Below, one piece after another: positions 35,078 through 44,855 of a stretch of DNA of 64,000 bases. A program made the translations under genes and the position numbers. This stretch comes from RPQJ01 sp963698735 (GTDB lineage: Bacteria; Pseudomonadota; Gammaproteobacteria; Steroidobacterales; Steroidobacteraceae). The notes beneath the pieces are model-generated. The model was not told the DNA's origin, did not search any database, and saw only the letters and a list, made by a program, of their open reading frames with translations. Location: assembly GCA_963698735.1 (NCBI GenBank), contig CAVOSA010000028.1:124001-188000 (forward strand). Reading direction: 5' to 3'. Position 1 is the first letter of the stretch. Each line of letters opens with the position of its first letter.

Positions 35078-36658
35078 GTGAACCCGCCCGTCCAGCGCGC
35101 ACTGATCAGCGTCTCCAACAAGGAAGGCCTGCTCGAATTCGCACAGGAACTGGCACGCCGCGGCGTGCAGATCGTTTCGACCGGCGGCACGGCCAAACTG
35201 CTGCGCGGCGAAGGCATCGATGCGATCGACGTGTCAGCGGTGACCGGCTTTCCCGAGATCATGGACGGCCGCGTCAAGACACTGCATCCGAAGATTCATG
35301 GCGGCCTGCTCGGGCGGCGAGGAGTCGACGACGCAGTGATGCGCGAGCACGGCATCGATGCGATCGACCTCGTCGTCGTGAATCTCTACCCGTTCGCCGC
35401 GACGATCGCGAAGCCGGGCTGCACGTTCGACGACGCAGTCGAGAACATCGACATCGGCGGCCCGGCGATGGTGCGCGCTTCCGCCAAGAACCACGACCGT
35501 GTCGCGATCGTGGTCGACCCGCTCGACTACGGCTCGGTGCTCGCGGAGATGGACCGCGCAGACGGCGGCATCGGCGACGACACCCGGCTGCGACTCGCCG
35601 CCAAGGCATTCGCACACACGGCGCAGTACGACGCGATGGTGGCTTCGTACCTGTCGCAGGCAGTCCGTTCGAGCGGCAGCGCAGGCACTGCAGCCGGCGA
35701 GTTCCCGGACCTGCTGCCGCTGCAGTTCCGCAAGCGGCTCGACCTGCGCTACGGTGAAAACCCGCACCAGCAGGCGGCGTTCTACGTCGCGAGCGACGCC
35801 CAGGGCGCCAGCGTGGGCTCGGCCTCGCAACTGCAGGGCAAGGAACTCTCGTTCAACAACCTGGCGGACGCCGACACGGCACTCGAATGCGTGCGCCAGT
35901 TCGAAGGCCCCGCCTGCGTCATCGTGAAGCACGCGAATCCGTGCGGCGCAGCCGTCGCCGCGACCATCCGCGAGGCCTACGACCGCGCGTACCGCACCGA
36001 CACGACATCGGCGTTCGGCGGCATCATCGCGTTCAATCGCCCGCTCGACGCGGCGACCGCGTCGGCGATCGTCGAACGGCAGTTCGTCGAGGTCATCATT
36101 GCGCCGTCGGTCGAGCCGGAGGCGCGCGAGGTCTGCTCCAAGAAGGAGAACGTGCGCCTGCTGGTCACCGGCCCGCTCACGCCGAGCAACAGCCGCGTCG
36201 AGATGCGCAGCGTCAACGGCGGCCTGCTGGTGCAGACCCGCGATCTAGGCGTGGTCCCGGCCGCCGATTTCAAGGTCGTCACGAAGCGGACGCCGACTGC
36301 ACAGGAACTGCAGGACCTGTCCTTTGCCTGGCGGGTGTGCAAGTACGTCAAGTCGAACGCCATCATTTTCGTGCGCGACGGCATGACCATCGGCATCGGT
36401 GCAGGCCAGATGAGCCGTGTCTACAGCACGCGTATCGCCGCAATGAAAGCGCGCGACGGCGGCCTCGAACCGGCGGGCTCGGTCATGGCGTCAGATGCCT
36501 TTTTCCCGTTCCGCGACGGCCTCGATGCCGCGGCGGAGCACGGCATCAAGGCGGTAGTGCAGCCTGGCGGTTCGATGCGCGACAACGAAGTGATCGCCGC
36601 GGCCGACGAGCACGGCATCGCGATGGTGTTCACGGGCATGCGGCACTTCCGGCACTGA
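35078..36658 (+). CDS. purH: bifunctional AICAR transformylase / IMP cyclohydrolase
   Basis: A 526-residue enzyme for the last two steps of IMP synthesis. The N-terminal MGS-like cyclohydrolase has ALISVSNKEGLLEFAQEL, STGGTAKLL and DGRVKTLHPKIHGG. The C-terminal transformylase has RYGENPHQQAAFY, VIVKHANPCGAA and ASDAFFPFRDG. The start is GTG at 35078, 5 bp after fis. The stop overlaps the purD ATG (TGATG), so the two are translationally coupled. Confidence 0.97.
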   Translation: MNPPVQRALISVSNKEGLLEFAQELARRGVQIVSTGGTAKLLRGEGIDAIDVSAVTGFPEIMDGRVKTLHPKIHGGLLGRRGVDDAVMREHGIDAIDLVVVNLYPFAATIAKPGCTFDDAVENIDIGGPAMVRASAKNHDRVAIVVDPLDYGSVLAEMDRADGGIGDDTRLRLAAKAFAHTAQYDAMVASYLSQAVRSSGSAGTAAGEFPDLLPLQFRKRLDLRYGENPHQQAAFYVASDAQGASVGSASQLQGKELSFNNLADADTALECVRQFEGPACVIVKHANPCGAAVAATIREAYDRAYRTDTTSAFGGIIAFNRPLDAATASAIVERQFVEVIIAPSVEPEAREVCSKKENVRLLVTGPLTPSNSRVEMRSVNGGLLVQTRDLGVVPAADFKVVTKRTPTAQELQDLSFAWRVCKYVKSNAIIFVRDGMTIGIGAGQMSRVYSTRIAAMKARDGGLEPAGSVMASDAFFPFRDGLDAAAEHGIKAVVQPGGSMRDNEVIAAADEHGIAMVFTGMRHFRH

Positions 36659-37941
36659 TGAAGGTCCTCATCATTGGCTCAGGCGGCCGCGAGCACGCGC
36701 TCGCATGGAAGATCGCGCAGTCGCCGCGCGTCTCGCAGATCTTCGTCGCACCGGGCAATGCGGGCACGCGGCTGGAACCGAACACTGCCAACGTCGACAT
36801 CGCCGCCGAGGACGTCCCGGCCTTGCTCGCCTTCGCACAGCGCGAGAAGATCGACCTGACGATCGTCGGTCCCGAAGGCCCGCTGGTGATCGGCTTGTGC
36901 GACACGTTCGCGGCCGCAGGGCTGCGCTGCTTCGGGCCGGGCAGACTCGCTGCGCGACTCGAAGGCTCGAAAGCCTTCACCAAGGATTTCCTCAAGCGCC
37001 ACGGGATTCCTACCGCGGCGTACGCCAAGTTCACGCGGGACAATTTCGACGCCACGTGGGTCCGCGCGCAGAAGGCGCCGCTGGTCGTGAAGGCCGATGG
37101 CCTTGCCGCCGGCAAGGGCGTCGTGATCTGCGCGACGACCGACGAAGCCGTGCAGACGGCCGAGGACATGTTCGCGGGCCGCTTCGGCAAGGCCGGCGAT
37201 CTCGTGGTCGTCGAGGAATTCCTCGAAGGCGAGGAAGCCAGCTTCATCGCAATGGTGGACGGCAAGACCGTGCTGCCGCTCGCCACGTCGCAGGACCACA
37301 AGCGCCTTCGCGACGGCGACGAAGGTCCCAACACCGGCGGTATGGGTGCGTATTCGCCCGCACCGGTCGTCACGCCCGAGATGCACGATCGCATCATGCG
37401 CGAAGTCATGCTGCCGACGGTCGCGGCGCTGGAGCGCGAAGGCACGCCCTATCTCGGCTTCCTGTACGCCGGCATCATGATCCATCCCGACGGCACGCCG
37501 AACGTGCTCGAGTTCAACTGCCGCTTCGGCGATCCCGAGACGCAGCCGATCCTGAGCCGCATGCGCTCGGACCTCACCTCACTGTGTGAAGCCGCGCTCG
37601 ATGGCAGGCTCGAAGGCGTGGAAGTCGACTGGGATCCGCGCGCCGCAGTTGGTGTCGTGATGGCCGCCAGTGGCTACCCGGACGACGTGCGTAAGGGCGA
37701 TGGAATCCACGGCCTCGACGCCGCGGCAAAGATGCCGGGCAAGGTCTTCCACGCCGGCACGACGCTGAATGCCGAAGGCAAGGTCGTGACGAACGGCGGG
37801 CGCGTGCTGTGCGCCGTGGGCCTCGGCAAGACCGTGCGCGCCGCGCAGAAGCAGGCTTACGAACTGGCCGGCGCGATCTGCTGGGAAGGCCTGCAGTACC
37901 GCAAGGACATCGGTTACCGCGCGATCGCGCGGGAGTCGTAG
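36658..37941 (+). CDS. purD: phosphoribosylamine-glycine ligase (GAR synthetase)
   Basis: A 427-residue ATP-grasp enzyme of purine synthesis that joins glycine to phosphoribosylamine. Motifs seen are KVLIIGSGGREHALAWK, VGPEGPLVIGL, VKADGLAAGKGVV, the GPNTGGMGAYSPAP loop and LEFNCRFGDPETQ. The length fits E. coli PurD (429). The ATG at 36658 shares an A with the purH stop. A long imperfect palindrome follows at 37989-38071, which may end the transcript or be a repeat. Confidence 0.97.
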   Translation: MKVLIIGSGGREHALAWKIAQSPRVSQIFVAPGNAGTRLEPNTANVDIAAEDVPALLAFAQREKIDLTIVGPEGPLVIGLCDTFAAAGLRCFGPGRLAARLEGSKAFTKDFLKRHGIPTAAYAKFTRDNFDATWVRAQKAPLVVKADGLAAGKGVVICATTDEAVQTAEDMFAGRFGKAGDLVVVEEFLEGEEASFIAMVDGKTVLPLATSQDHKRLRDGDEGPNTGGMGAYSPAPVVTPEMHDRIMREVMLPTVAALEREGTPYLGFLYAGIMIHPDGTPNVLEFNCRFGDPETQPILSRMRSDLTSLCEAALDGRLEGVEVDWDPRAAVGVVMAASGYPDDVRKGDGIHGLDAAAKMPGKVFHAGTTLNAEGKVVTNGGRVLCAVGLGKTVRAAQKQAYELAGAICWEGLQYRKDIGYRAIARES

Positions 37942-37988
37942 CGCCGACGGGTTGCGCGGGGCTCGCCCGGATAGGGCGCGGGTGTCGT

Positions 37989-38071
37989 AGCAGGCAGTTG
38001 ATCCGGGGTCTTGCCCCGAGCGCGTGCCTGCCTTTCCAAGCTCGGGGAAAGACCCGGATCAACTGCCTGCT
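37989..38071. repeat. large imperfect palindrome after purD
   Basis: Left arm 37989-38020 and right arm 38041-38071 are inverted copies of about 31 bp, starting AGCAGGCAGTTGATCCGGG and differing by one inserted base and one or two changes. The 20-nt loop reads CGCGTGCCTGCCTTTCCAAG. It lies between the convergent purD and DMT-transporter genes. The stem is far longer than a normal terminator and no T-tract follows on either strand, so a dispersed palindromic repeat or a bidirectional stem is more likely. Confidence 0.75.
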
Positions 38072-38108
38072 GTACGGCGCCTTCGGCAACCTCACGGCGT
38101 ACGACAAA

Positions 38109-38960
38109 CTAGTGCGGCACAGACCTCTCCGCTGACTGCCGCCGCTCGCGCTGGACAAGGTACAGCCCCGCGCCGATGACGACGGAAGCGCCGAGCAGCG
38201 TGAGCGCACTCGGGTAAACACTCCAGATGGCGATATCGAGCAGCACGCCCCACAACATCGCCGTGTACTCGAAGGGCGCGACGACAGCCGCCGGAGCGCT
38301 GCGGAACGCGACCGTGATCAGGTTCTGGCCGATGGAGCCCATGACGCCTACGCCGAGGATCAGCAGGAAATCCCGGCCCCACTGGACCGGATGCCAGCCC
38401 GGAATGGCCAGCAGGCCCGCGCCGACCATCAGCAGCAGCGTGAACCCGAGCACCATGCTTTCGGTGGAGTCGGTGCGGGAAAGAAGGCGCAGCGAGACCA
38501 CCGCAAACGCATACGTCCAGAGCGCAACGATGGCCCACAGCGAGCCCGTCGACAGCCATTTGCCATCGACCGGTCCCAGCATCAGGAGCACGCCCGACAG
38601 GCCGATCGCGATGGCAACCCACTGCCCGCTGACGACCTTTTCCTTCAGCATCGGCACGGACAGCGCCGCCACCAGCAGCGGCGCGCACATGAAAATGGAA
38701 TAGGTGGTGGCGAGCGAGGACTCGCGCACCGCGGTGATGAAGCTGTAGAGCATCAGCACCGAGAGGGCGCCGCGCAGCAGGTGCAAGCGGATGTTGACGG
38801 GACGGAGCCGCCCGAGCCGCCCGCGGATCGCGATGACAGCAAGGACGAAGGGCAGCGACGCCGCCGCGCGCAGGAACGCCACCTGCAGCGAAGGGTAGTG
38901 CTCGGAGAGCAGCTTGAGCATCGCATCCATGACCGAGAAACAGGCCACGGACACGAGCAT
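38109..38960 (-). CDS. DMT/EamA family transporter
   Basis: A 283-residue inner membrane protein with ten predicted helices in two EamA repeats (for example LLRGALSVLMLYSFITAV, APLLVAALSVPMLKEKV and the repeat-2 end LTLLGASVVIGAGLYLVQ). Probably an exporter of a small metabolite; the substrate cannot be inferred. The ATG at 38958-38960 falls inside the first helix (MLVSVACFSVMDAMLKLL), so the true start may be an upstream CTG around 38999. It lies 35 bp after rho on the same strand. Confidence 0.82.
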   Translation of the reverse strand: MLVSVACFSVMDAMLKLLSEHYPSLQVAFLRAAASLPFVLAVIAIRGRLGRLRPVNIRLHLLRGALSVLMLYSFITAVRESSLATTYSIFMCAPLLVAALSVPMLKEKVVSGQWVAIAIGLSGVLLMLGPVDGKWLSTGSLWAIVALWTYAFAVVSLRLLSRTDSTESMVLGFTLLLMVGAGLLAIPGWHPVQWGRDFLLILGVGVMGSIGQNLITVAFRSAPAAVVAPFEYTAMLWGVLLDIAIWSVYPSALTLLGASVVIGAGLYLVQRERRQSAERSVPH

Positions 38961-38995
38961 CGCGACGATGCCCCGGACGCGCTCCGACTGCGCGG

Positions 38996-40431
<1,436 letters not shown>

Positions 40432-40435
<4 letters not shown>

Positions 40436-40758
40436 AGCTTGCTGTCCAGCAAAGCCGCGACGTCGGCCTTGCGGACCGCGCCGATCTTCTGGCCTTCCAG
40501 GAGGCCGTTCTTGAACAGGATCAGAGTTGGGATGCCTCTGACGTTGAACTTCATTGGGGTTTTCGGGTTCTCGTCGACGTTCATCTTCGCGACGACCACC
40601 CTCCCCGCGTACTCCGTTGCTATCTGGTCCAGTATCGGTGCGATCATCTTGCATGGTCCGCACCACTCAGCCCAGAAGTCCAGAAGGACGGGAAGATTCG
40701 ACTTGAGCACGTCCTGCTCGAAGCTCGAGTCCGAGACGTGAACGATCTGCTGGCTCAC
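40432..40758 (-). CDS. trxA: thioredoxin 1
   Basis: A 108-residue cytoplasmic thioredoxin that reduces disulfides with electrons from thioredoxin reductase. The active site is FWAEWCGPCKMIAP, with the cis-Pro in RGIPTLILF. The start is GTG at 40756-40758, with the strong site GGAGG nine bases upstream. The stop overlaps the rho GTG. It is divergent from rhlB, an arrangement shared with E. coli. Via DsbD in this window it can also supply periplasmic reduction. Confidence 0.97.
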
Positions 40759-41062
40759 CAGAGATTACCTCCGCTGGCATATAGGGGTGTTTGAACACTG
40801 ATTTCTTTCTTGAAGGGGTGATGTGGCGTCCCCGGAATCGGGTGACGGCAGGGTTCGCGTAGGGCAAACTATCGAGATTGCTGGCCGTTGAATGGAGTTC
40901 TAAAGGGATTCCGTGGTGCCGGGTCCGCCGGTCAGAGGGGACCGGGACTCATGCCCGATCGGCCGGCGACGTTTTATGGCGGGAGCGGATAGATCCGCGT
41001 TACCGGTTATTTGAACCCGCTTTTCCGTAATTTGCAAGGCCACGTGTGCCGATCCGGGACCG
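40759..41062. other. trxA / rhlB divergent intergenic region
   Basis: A 304-bp gap with no coding frame I would support. On the trxA side it holds the ribosome site and the short palindrome GTGTT TG AACAC (40787-40798), close to where the trxA promoter should lie. The rhlB side has AT-richer tracts (TTTTATGG near 40973 and TTATTTGAACCCGCTTTTCCG near 41008-41028) that could belong to its promoter. No riboswitch or small RNA was recognised. Confidence 0.5.
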
Positions 41063-42676
41063 ATGTCAGACAATCACCTCAGCGACATTTCCTTCACCCA
41101 CCTGCATTTGCCCGAATCACTGGCGCGCGGAATCGCCGATGCCGGCTTCGAGCGCTGCACTCCGATCCAGGCCCAGACGCTGCCGCGCGCCCTCGCCGGC
41201 TTCGACATCGCAGGCCAGGCCCAGACCGGCACGGGCAAGACAGCCGCGTTCCTGGTCGCGATGTATTCGATGCTGCTGCGCAAGGAACCGCCGGTTGACC
41301 GCCCAGTCAACGCGCCGCGCGCGCTCATCATCGCGCCGACGCGCGAACTCGCGGTGCAGATCCACCACGATGCCGAGATCCTCGGCCAGTACACCGGGCT
41401 CACGCTCGGCCTGGCGTTCGGCGGCGTGGACTACGAAAAGCAGCGGCACATCCTCGAACAGGGCGTCGACGTCCTGATCGGCACGCCGGGCCGGCTCATC
41501 GACTTCTTCAAGCAGCGGGTGTTCGAACTGCACTCGGTGCAGGTCGTGATCCTCGACGAAGCCGACCGCATGTTCGACCTGGGCTTCATCGCCGACATCC
41601 GCTACATCATGCGGCGGCTGCCCGCGCCCGACCAGCGGCTGAACCTGCTGTTCTCGGCGACCCTCGCACAGCGGGTGCTGGAACTCGCGTTCGAGCACAT
41701 GAACGACCCGGAACTCGTCCGCATCGAGCCGGACAAGATGACGGTCGACCGCGTCCGCCAGGTCATCTACTACCCGTCCATGGACGAGAAGCCGCGCCTG
41801 CTGGTCGGCCTGCTGAAGCAGATGGACCCGCACCGCACGATGATCTTCGTCAACACGCGGCGCGGCGCGGAAGAACTCGAGACGCTGCTCAAGACGAACG
41901 GGTTCAACGCCGAAGCCATCTCTGGTGACGTGCCGCAGAACAAGCGCCTGCGCATGATCCGCGACTTCCACAGCGGCGAGCTCGCGATCCTGATCGGCAC
42001 CGATGTCGCGTCGCGCGGGCTGCACATTCCCGACGTGAGCCACGTCTTCAACTACGACCTGCCGCAGGATCCGGAAGACTACGTGCACCGCATCGGCCGC
42101 ACGGCTCGCGCAGGCGCCGAAGGCGACGCCATCAGCCTGGGCTGCGAGGACTACGTGCAGTCGCTGCCGGACATCGAGAACTACATCGGCCGCAAGATTC
42201 CGGTGGCCTCCGTGGCACAGGAGCTGCTGGCGGAAATCACCGTGCCGCGATACGAGCGGCGGCGCTTCAGCGGCCCGGGCGGTGGTTCGCGGGGCGGCAG
42301 CGGCGGGCGTGGTGGTTCACGCGGTGGTCCTCCACGCAGTGGCGGCGGCGGCGGCGGTCGCGGTCGCAGCAGCAGCAGCGGTGGTGGCGGCGGTGGTCCG
42401 CGAAGGGAAAGCAGGCCCTCACCCCAACCCTCTCCCGCCAATGCGGGAGGGGCCAGATTCTCACCCCAACCCTCTCCCGCCAATGCGGGAGAGGGGGCCA
42501 GATTCTCACCCCAACCCTCTCCCGCCAATGCGGGTGACGGGGCAGGTAGTGCCGACGGTGCACCGCGCAAGCGTCGCCGTCGCGGTGGCCGTGGCCGCTC
42601 GGGTGGCGCTCAGGGCGCGGGATCACCCGCGCCGCAGGGCGGCGGGGACACAGGCCCGGCACCCGCCGACGCCTGA
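41063..42676 (+). CDS. rhlB: DEAD-box ATP-dependent RNA helicase RhlB
   Basis: A 537-residue RNA helicase. The core (1-400) has the Q motif with FERCTPIQAQ, AQTGTGKTA, PTRELA, TPGRL, DEADRM, SAT and HRIGRTAR. Position and similarity near FTHLHLPESL suit RhlB, the RNA-degradosome helicase; E. coli rhlB is likewise divergent from trxA-rho. The C-terminal 130 residues are Gly/Arg/Ser-rich (RGG-like), interrupted by three near-identical PQPSPANAG repeats encoded by an intergenic palindrome family (42419-42545), and end in the basic KRRRRGGRGRSGG. The last 67 bp overlap the convergent HAD gene. Confidence 0.93.
   Translation: MSDNHLSDISFTHLHLPESLARGIADAGFERCTPIQAQTLPRALAGFDIAGQAQTGTGKTAAFLVAMYSMLLRKEPPVDRPVNAPRALIIAPTRELAVQIHHDAEILGQYTGLTLGLAFGGVDYEKQRHILEQGVDVLIGTPGRLIDFFKQRVFELHSVQVVILDEADRMFDLGFIADIRYIMRRLPAPDQRLNLLFSATLAQRVLELAFEHMNDPELVRIEPDKMTVDRVRQVIYYPSMDEKPRLLVGLLKQMDPHRTMIFVNTRRGAEELETLLKTNGFNAEAISGDVPQNKRLRMIRDFHSGELAILIGTDVASRGLHIPDVSHVFNYDLPQDPEDYVHRIGRTARAGAEGDAISLGCEDYVQSLPDIENYIGRKIPVASVAQELLAEITVPRYERRRFSGPGGGSRGGSGGRGGSRGGPPRSGGGGGGRGRSSSSGGGGGGPRRESRPSPQPSPANAGGARFSPQPSPANAGEGARFSPQPSPANAGDGAGSADGAPRKRRRRGGRGRSGGAQGAGSPAPQGGGDTGPAPADA
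42419..42545 (+). repeat. three tandem palindromic repeats inside rhlB
   Basis: Units of 42, 45 and about 40 bp begin at 42419, 42461 and 42506. Each starts TCACCCCAACCCTCTCCCGC and folds as CCTCTCCCGC - CAAT - GCGGGAGAGG (the third has decayed to GCGGGTGACGG). Unit lengths are multiples of three and the reading frame of rhlB is kept, giving PQPSPANAG three times. The core palindrome is the same as in the intergenic element at 22628-22680. Confidence 0.88.
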
Positions 42677-43353
42677 GCCACGACCGAATCGCGCAGGTCC
42701 GCCAGCCTGCGCACGCCCGCGATACCGTCGACGGGCGGATGTGCCGGCCGCGTGGAATCGGGCTGCAGGACCTGGTAGATCCACGCCACCCGCGCGGAGC
42801 GCGCTGCCTGCAGCACCGCCGCGCTGTCATCCACGAACAGCGTTCCTGCGGCGTCCACGCCGTGCGCGCGTGCAAGCCTTGCCCAGAATTCCGGATGCTC
42901 CTTCGGCACGCCGAACTCGTGCGACGACACCAGTTCGTCGAAATGCCGCGACAGCTGGGTCTGCGCGTCCTTGACCCGCAGGCTGATCGGGTGGGCGTTG
43001 GTCGTCAGCAGCACGCGCTTGCCGAGGCCCCGCAGCAGGTCGAGGAATTCGGCCGCGCCGTCGAGGTAACGGATTTCCTCGCGCATTGCGTGCTTGAGCG
43101 CGGGAATGTCGAGTCCCAGTTCTTCACTCCAGTGGTCGACGCAATACCAGTCGAGCGTGCCCCGTTTGGCGTCGAATCGCGGCTTCAGCTGCGCCATGGC
43201 CGCGGCGTAGTCGAGCCCCCGCGCTTCGCCCCAGCGTCGGGGCAGCACTTCCAGCCAGAACAGGTTGTCGAAGTGCAGGTCGAGGACCGTGCCGTCCATG
43301 TCCAGGCACACGACGTCGACACGGGACCAGTCGGGGAGCGGGAAATCGGGCAT
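42610..43353 (-). CDS. yrfG: HAD-like nucleotidase, YrfG-like (GMP/IMP)
   Basis: A 247-residue haloacid dehalogenase hydrolase. The nucleophile motif is VVCLDMDGTVLDLHFDN. TLDWYCVDHWSEELGLDI, the motif II region LLTTNAHPISLRVK, and motif IV TLFVDDSAAVL all parallel E. coli YrfG, which dephosphorylates GMP and IMP. The ATG at 43351-43353 is preferred over an upstream TTG at 43374. The C-terminal 22 residues overlap the 3' end of rhlB on the other strand and are Ala/Gly/Pro-rich, so they are probably dispensable. It diverges from cysQ. Confidence 0.85.
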   Translation of the reverse strand: MPDFPLPDWSRVDVVCLDMDGTVLDLHFDNLFWLEVLPRRWGEARGLDYAAAMAQLKPRFDAKRGTLDWYCVDHWSEELGLDIPALKHAMREEIRYLDGAAEFLDLLRGLGKRVLLTTNAHPISLRVKDAQTQLSRHFDELVSSHEFGVPKEHPEFWARLARAHGVDAAGTLFVDDSAAVLQAARSARVAWIYQVLQPDSTRPAHPPVDGIAGVRRLADLRDSVVAQASAGAGPVSPPPCGAGDPAP

Positions 43354-43430
43354 CGGCGCGGGCGCTTGCGGCAACGCTGGCAGGGGGACAGGGCCGGTAT
43401 GATACGGCGGTCCTCTGCTGGGAGAAGCGC

Positions 43431-44243
43431 TTGAACGCCGCCGTGACCCGCGACCTCGCGTCGCTGCTGCCCGAAGTCCGCAGGCTGGTCGATGCCGCTG
43501 GCACCGCCATCCTCGAGGTGTATGCGACGGGCCACGAAGTTGAATACAAGTCCGACGATTCGCCGATCACCCGCGCGGACCGGGCGGCGCACGACATCCT
43601 GAGCGTGGGACTGCGCGAACTGACGCCGGAAATCCCGGTGCTTTCCGAGGAATCGGCCGACGAGCACGCGTACCAGATCCGGCGGCAATGGCGCGAATTC
43701 TGGCTGGTCGACCCGCTCGACGGCACCCGGGAATTCATCAGCCGCAACGGCGAGTTCACGGTCAACGTCGCACTGGTCCGCGAGCATCGGCCGGTGCTCG
43801 GGGTGGTCGGGGCACCGGTGCTGGGTCTCGTCTACTACGGCGGCGCAGGCCTCGGGGCGTTCGTTGCGCAGGCGAACGGCACCGAACGGCCGATCCACGT
43901 GCGGCGGCCGGCAGCGAGCCCGCTCGTGATCGTCGGCAGCCGTTCGCACCGGGGCGATTCGCTCGAAGGCGTGCTGGCCCGGATCGGGGCGCACGAGATG
44001 CGGCCGATGGGCAGTTCGCTCAAGTTCTGCCTGGTGGCCGAGGGCACGGCGGACTTCTATCCGCGTCTGGGCCCGACCTCCGAATGGGACACGGCCGCAG
44101 CGCAGGCAGTGGTCGAAGCTGCGGGTGGCGCAGTGACGACCCTGGACGGACGGCCGCTGCGCTATAACGAGCGCGACACGCTGCTGAACCCGCATTTCCT
44201 CGCGTTTGGCGACGCCTCCCGTAACTGGCCCGGGCTGTTCTGA
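43431..44243 (+). CDS. cysQ: 3'(2'),5'-bisphosphate nucleotidase CysQ
   Basis: A 270-residue lithium-sensitive phosphatase of the inositol monophosphatase superfamily that removes 3'-phosphoadenosine 5'-phosphate formed in sulfate assimilation. Metal-binding motifs are SDDSPITRADRAAH, LSEES and FWLVDPLDGTREFI; the C-terminal motif is PTSEWDTAAAQAVVEAAGG. The start is TTG at 43431, eight bases after GGGAGAA; a GTG at 43443 is the alternative. It is followed 10 bp later by the DUF3301 gene. Confidence 0.94.
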   Translation: MNAAVTRDLASLLPEVRRLVDAAGTAILEVYATGHEVEYKSDDSPITRADRAAHDILSVGLRELTPEIPVLSEESADEHAYQIRRQWREFWLVDPLDGTREFISRNGEFTVNVALVREHRPVLGVVGAPVLGLVYYGGAGLGAFVAQANGTERPIHVRRPAASPLVIVGSRSHRGDSLEGVLARIGAHEMRPMGSSLKFCLVAEGTADFYPRLGPTSEWDTAAAQAVVEAAGGAVTTLDGRPLRYNERDTLLNPHFLAFGDASRNWPGLF

Positions 44244-44253
44244 CGCACCCCGC

Positions 44254-44559
44254 GTGGAGCTGACCTGGAGCCTGCTGTTCCTGCTGATGGCCTGCACGGC
44301 GTTTGCCGTGTTCTGGCATGACGCGCTCGGCGCCCGCGAGCGCGCCAACGACGCGGCGCGGGAGACCTGCGACGCAACCGGGGGGATCCTGCTCGACGGC
44401 ACCGTGGCCTTCCGCTCGCTGCGGGTCGTGCGGGGTGACGAAGGACGCCCGGCCTTCGAGCGCACCTACGTGTTCGACTATTCACCTGACGGCGAGTCCC
44501 GGCGACAGGGATTCGTCGTGGTCCAGGGGCGGCGCGTGGAGAGCATCGGGCTCCAGTAG
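44254..44559 (+). CDS. DUF3301 family membrane protein
   Basis: A 101-residue protein with one N-terminal transmembrane helix (LLFLLMACTAFAVFWHDAL). ARERANDAARETCDATGGILLDGTVAF and RRYVFDYS-like YVFDYSPDGESRRQGFV follow, matching the DUF3301 family, which has no known function. The GTG at 44254 is used because cysQ ends 10 bp before. It often sits near cysQ or nudix genes in gammaproteobacteria, but this gives no mechanism. Confidence 0.75.
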   Translation: MELTWSLLFLLMACTAFAVFWHDALGARERANDAARETCDATGGILLDGTVAFRSLRVVRGDEGRPAFERTYVFDYSPDGESRRQGFVVVQGRRVESIGLQ

Positions 44560-44626
44560 CTCCCTTTTTGCATGGCCGGGGGCTAAAGTATCGGTCCCGT
44601 ACCGGATCCTGCGAATACCGTCCGCG

Positions 44627-44851
44627 ATGGCCGAACAGAAGGACAACGTCGACACCGAGACGTTCCAGCACCTGCAGCGCTTGCGCGGCCTGCGCATCGA
44701 GCATCGGGACCTCGACGACGTGATCCACCGCCTGCAACTCGACTTATACGTCGACCAGGTCCAGCTGCGGCGCTTGAAGAAACGCAAGCTGCTGCTCAAG
44801 GACCAGATCGCGCGCCTCGAGAGCCAGCTGATCCCCGACCTGAACGCGTGA
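44627..44851 (+). CDS. DUF465 (YdcH-like) small protein
   Basis: A 74-residue, mostly helical and charged protein. EHRDLDDVIHRLQLD and QLRRLKKRKLLLKDQIARLE match the DUF465/YdcH family of short coiled-coil proteins. Function unknown. The ATG at 44627 gives the typical length. It is followed 4 bp later by the mechanosensitive channel gene, so the two are probably cotranscribed. Confidence 0.85.
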   Translation: MAEQKDNVDTETFQHLQRLRGLRIEHRDLDDVIHRLQLDLYVDQVQLRRLKKRKLLLKDQIARLESQLIPDLNA

Positions 44852-44855
44852 CGGG

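Noticed and set aside
42419..42545. Possible CRISPR array or minisatellite in rhlB
   Set aside because: Three units with no unique spacers and inside a coding frame; it is a tandem palindromic repeat, not CRISPR.
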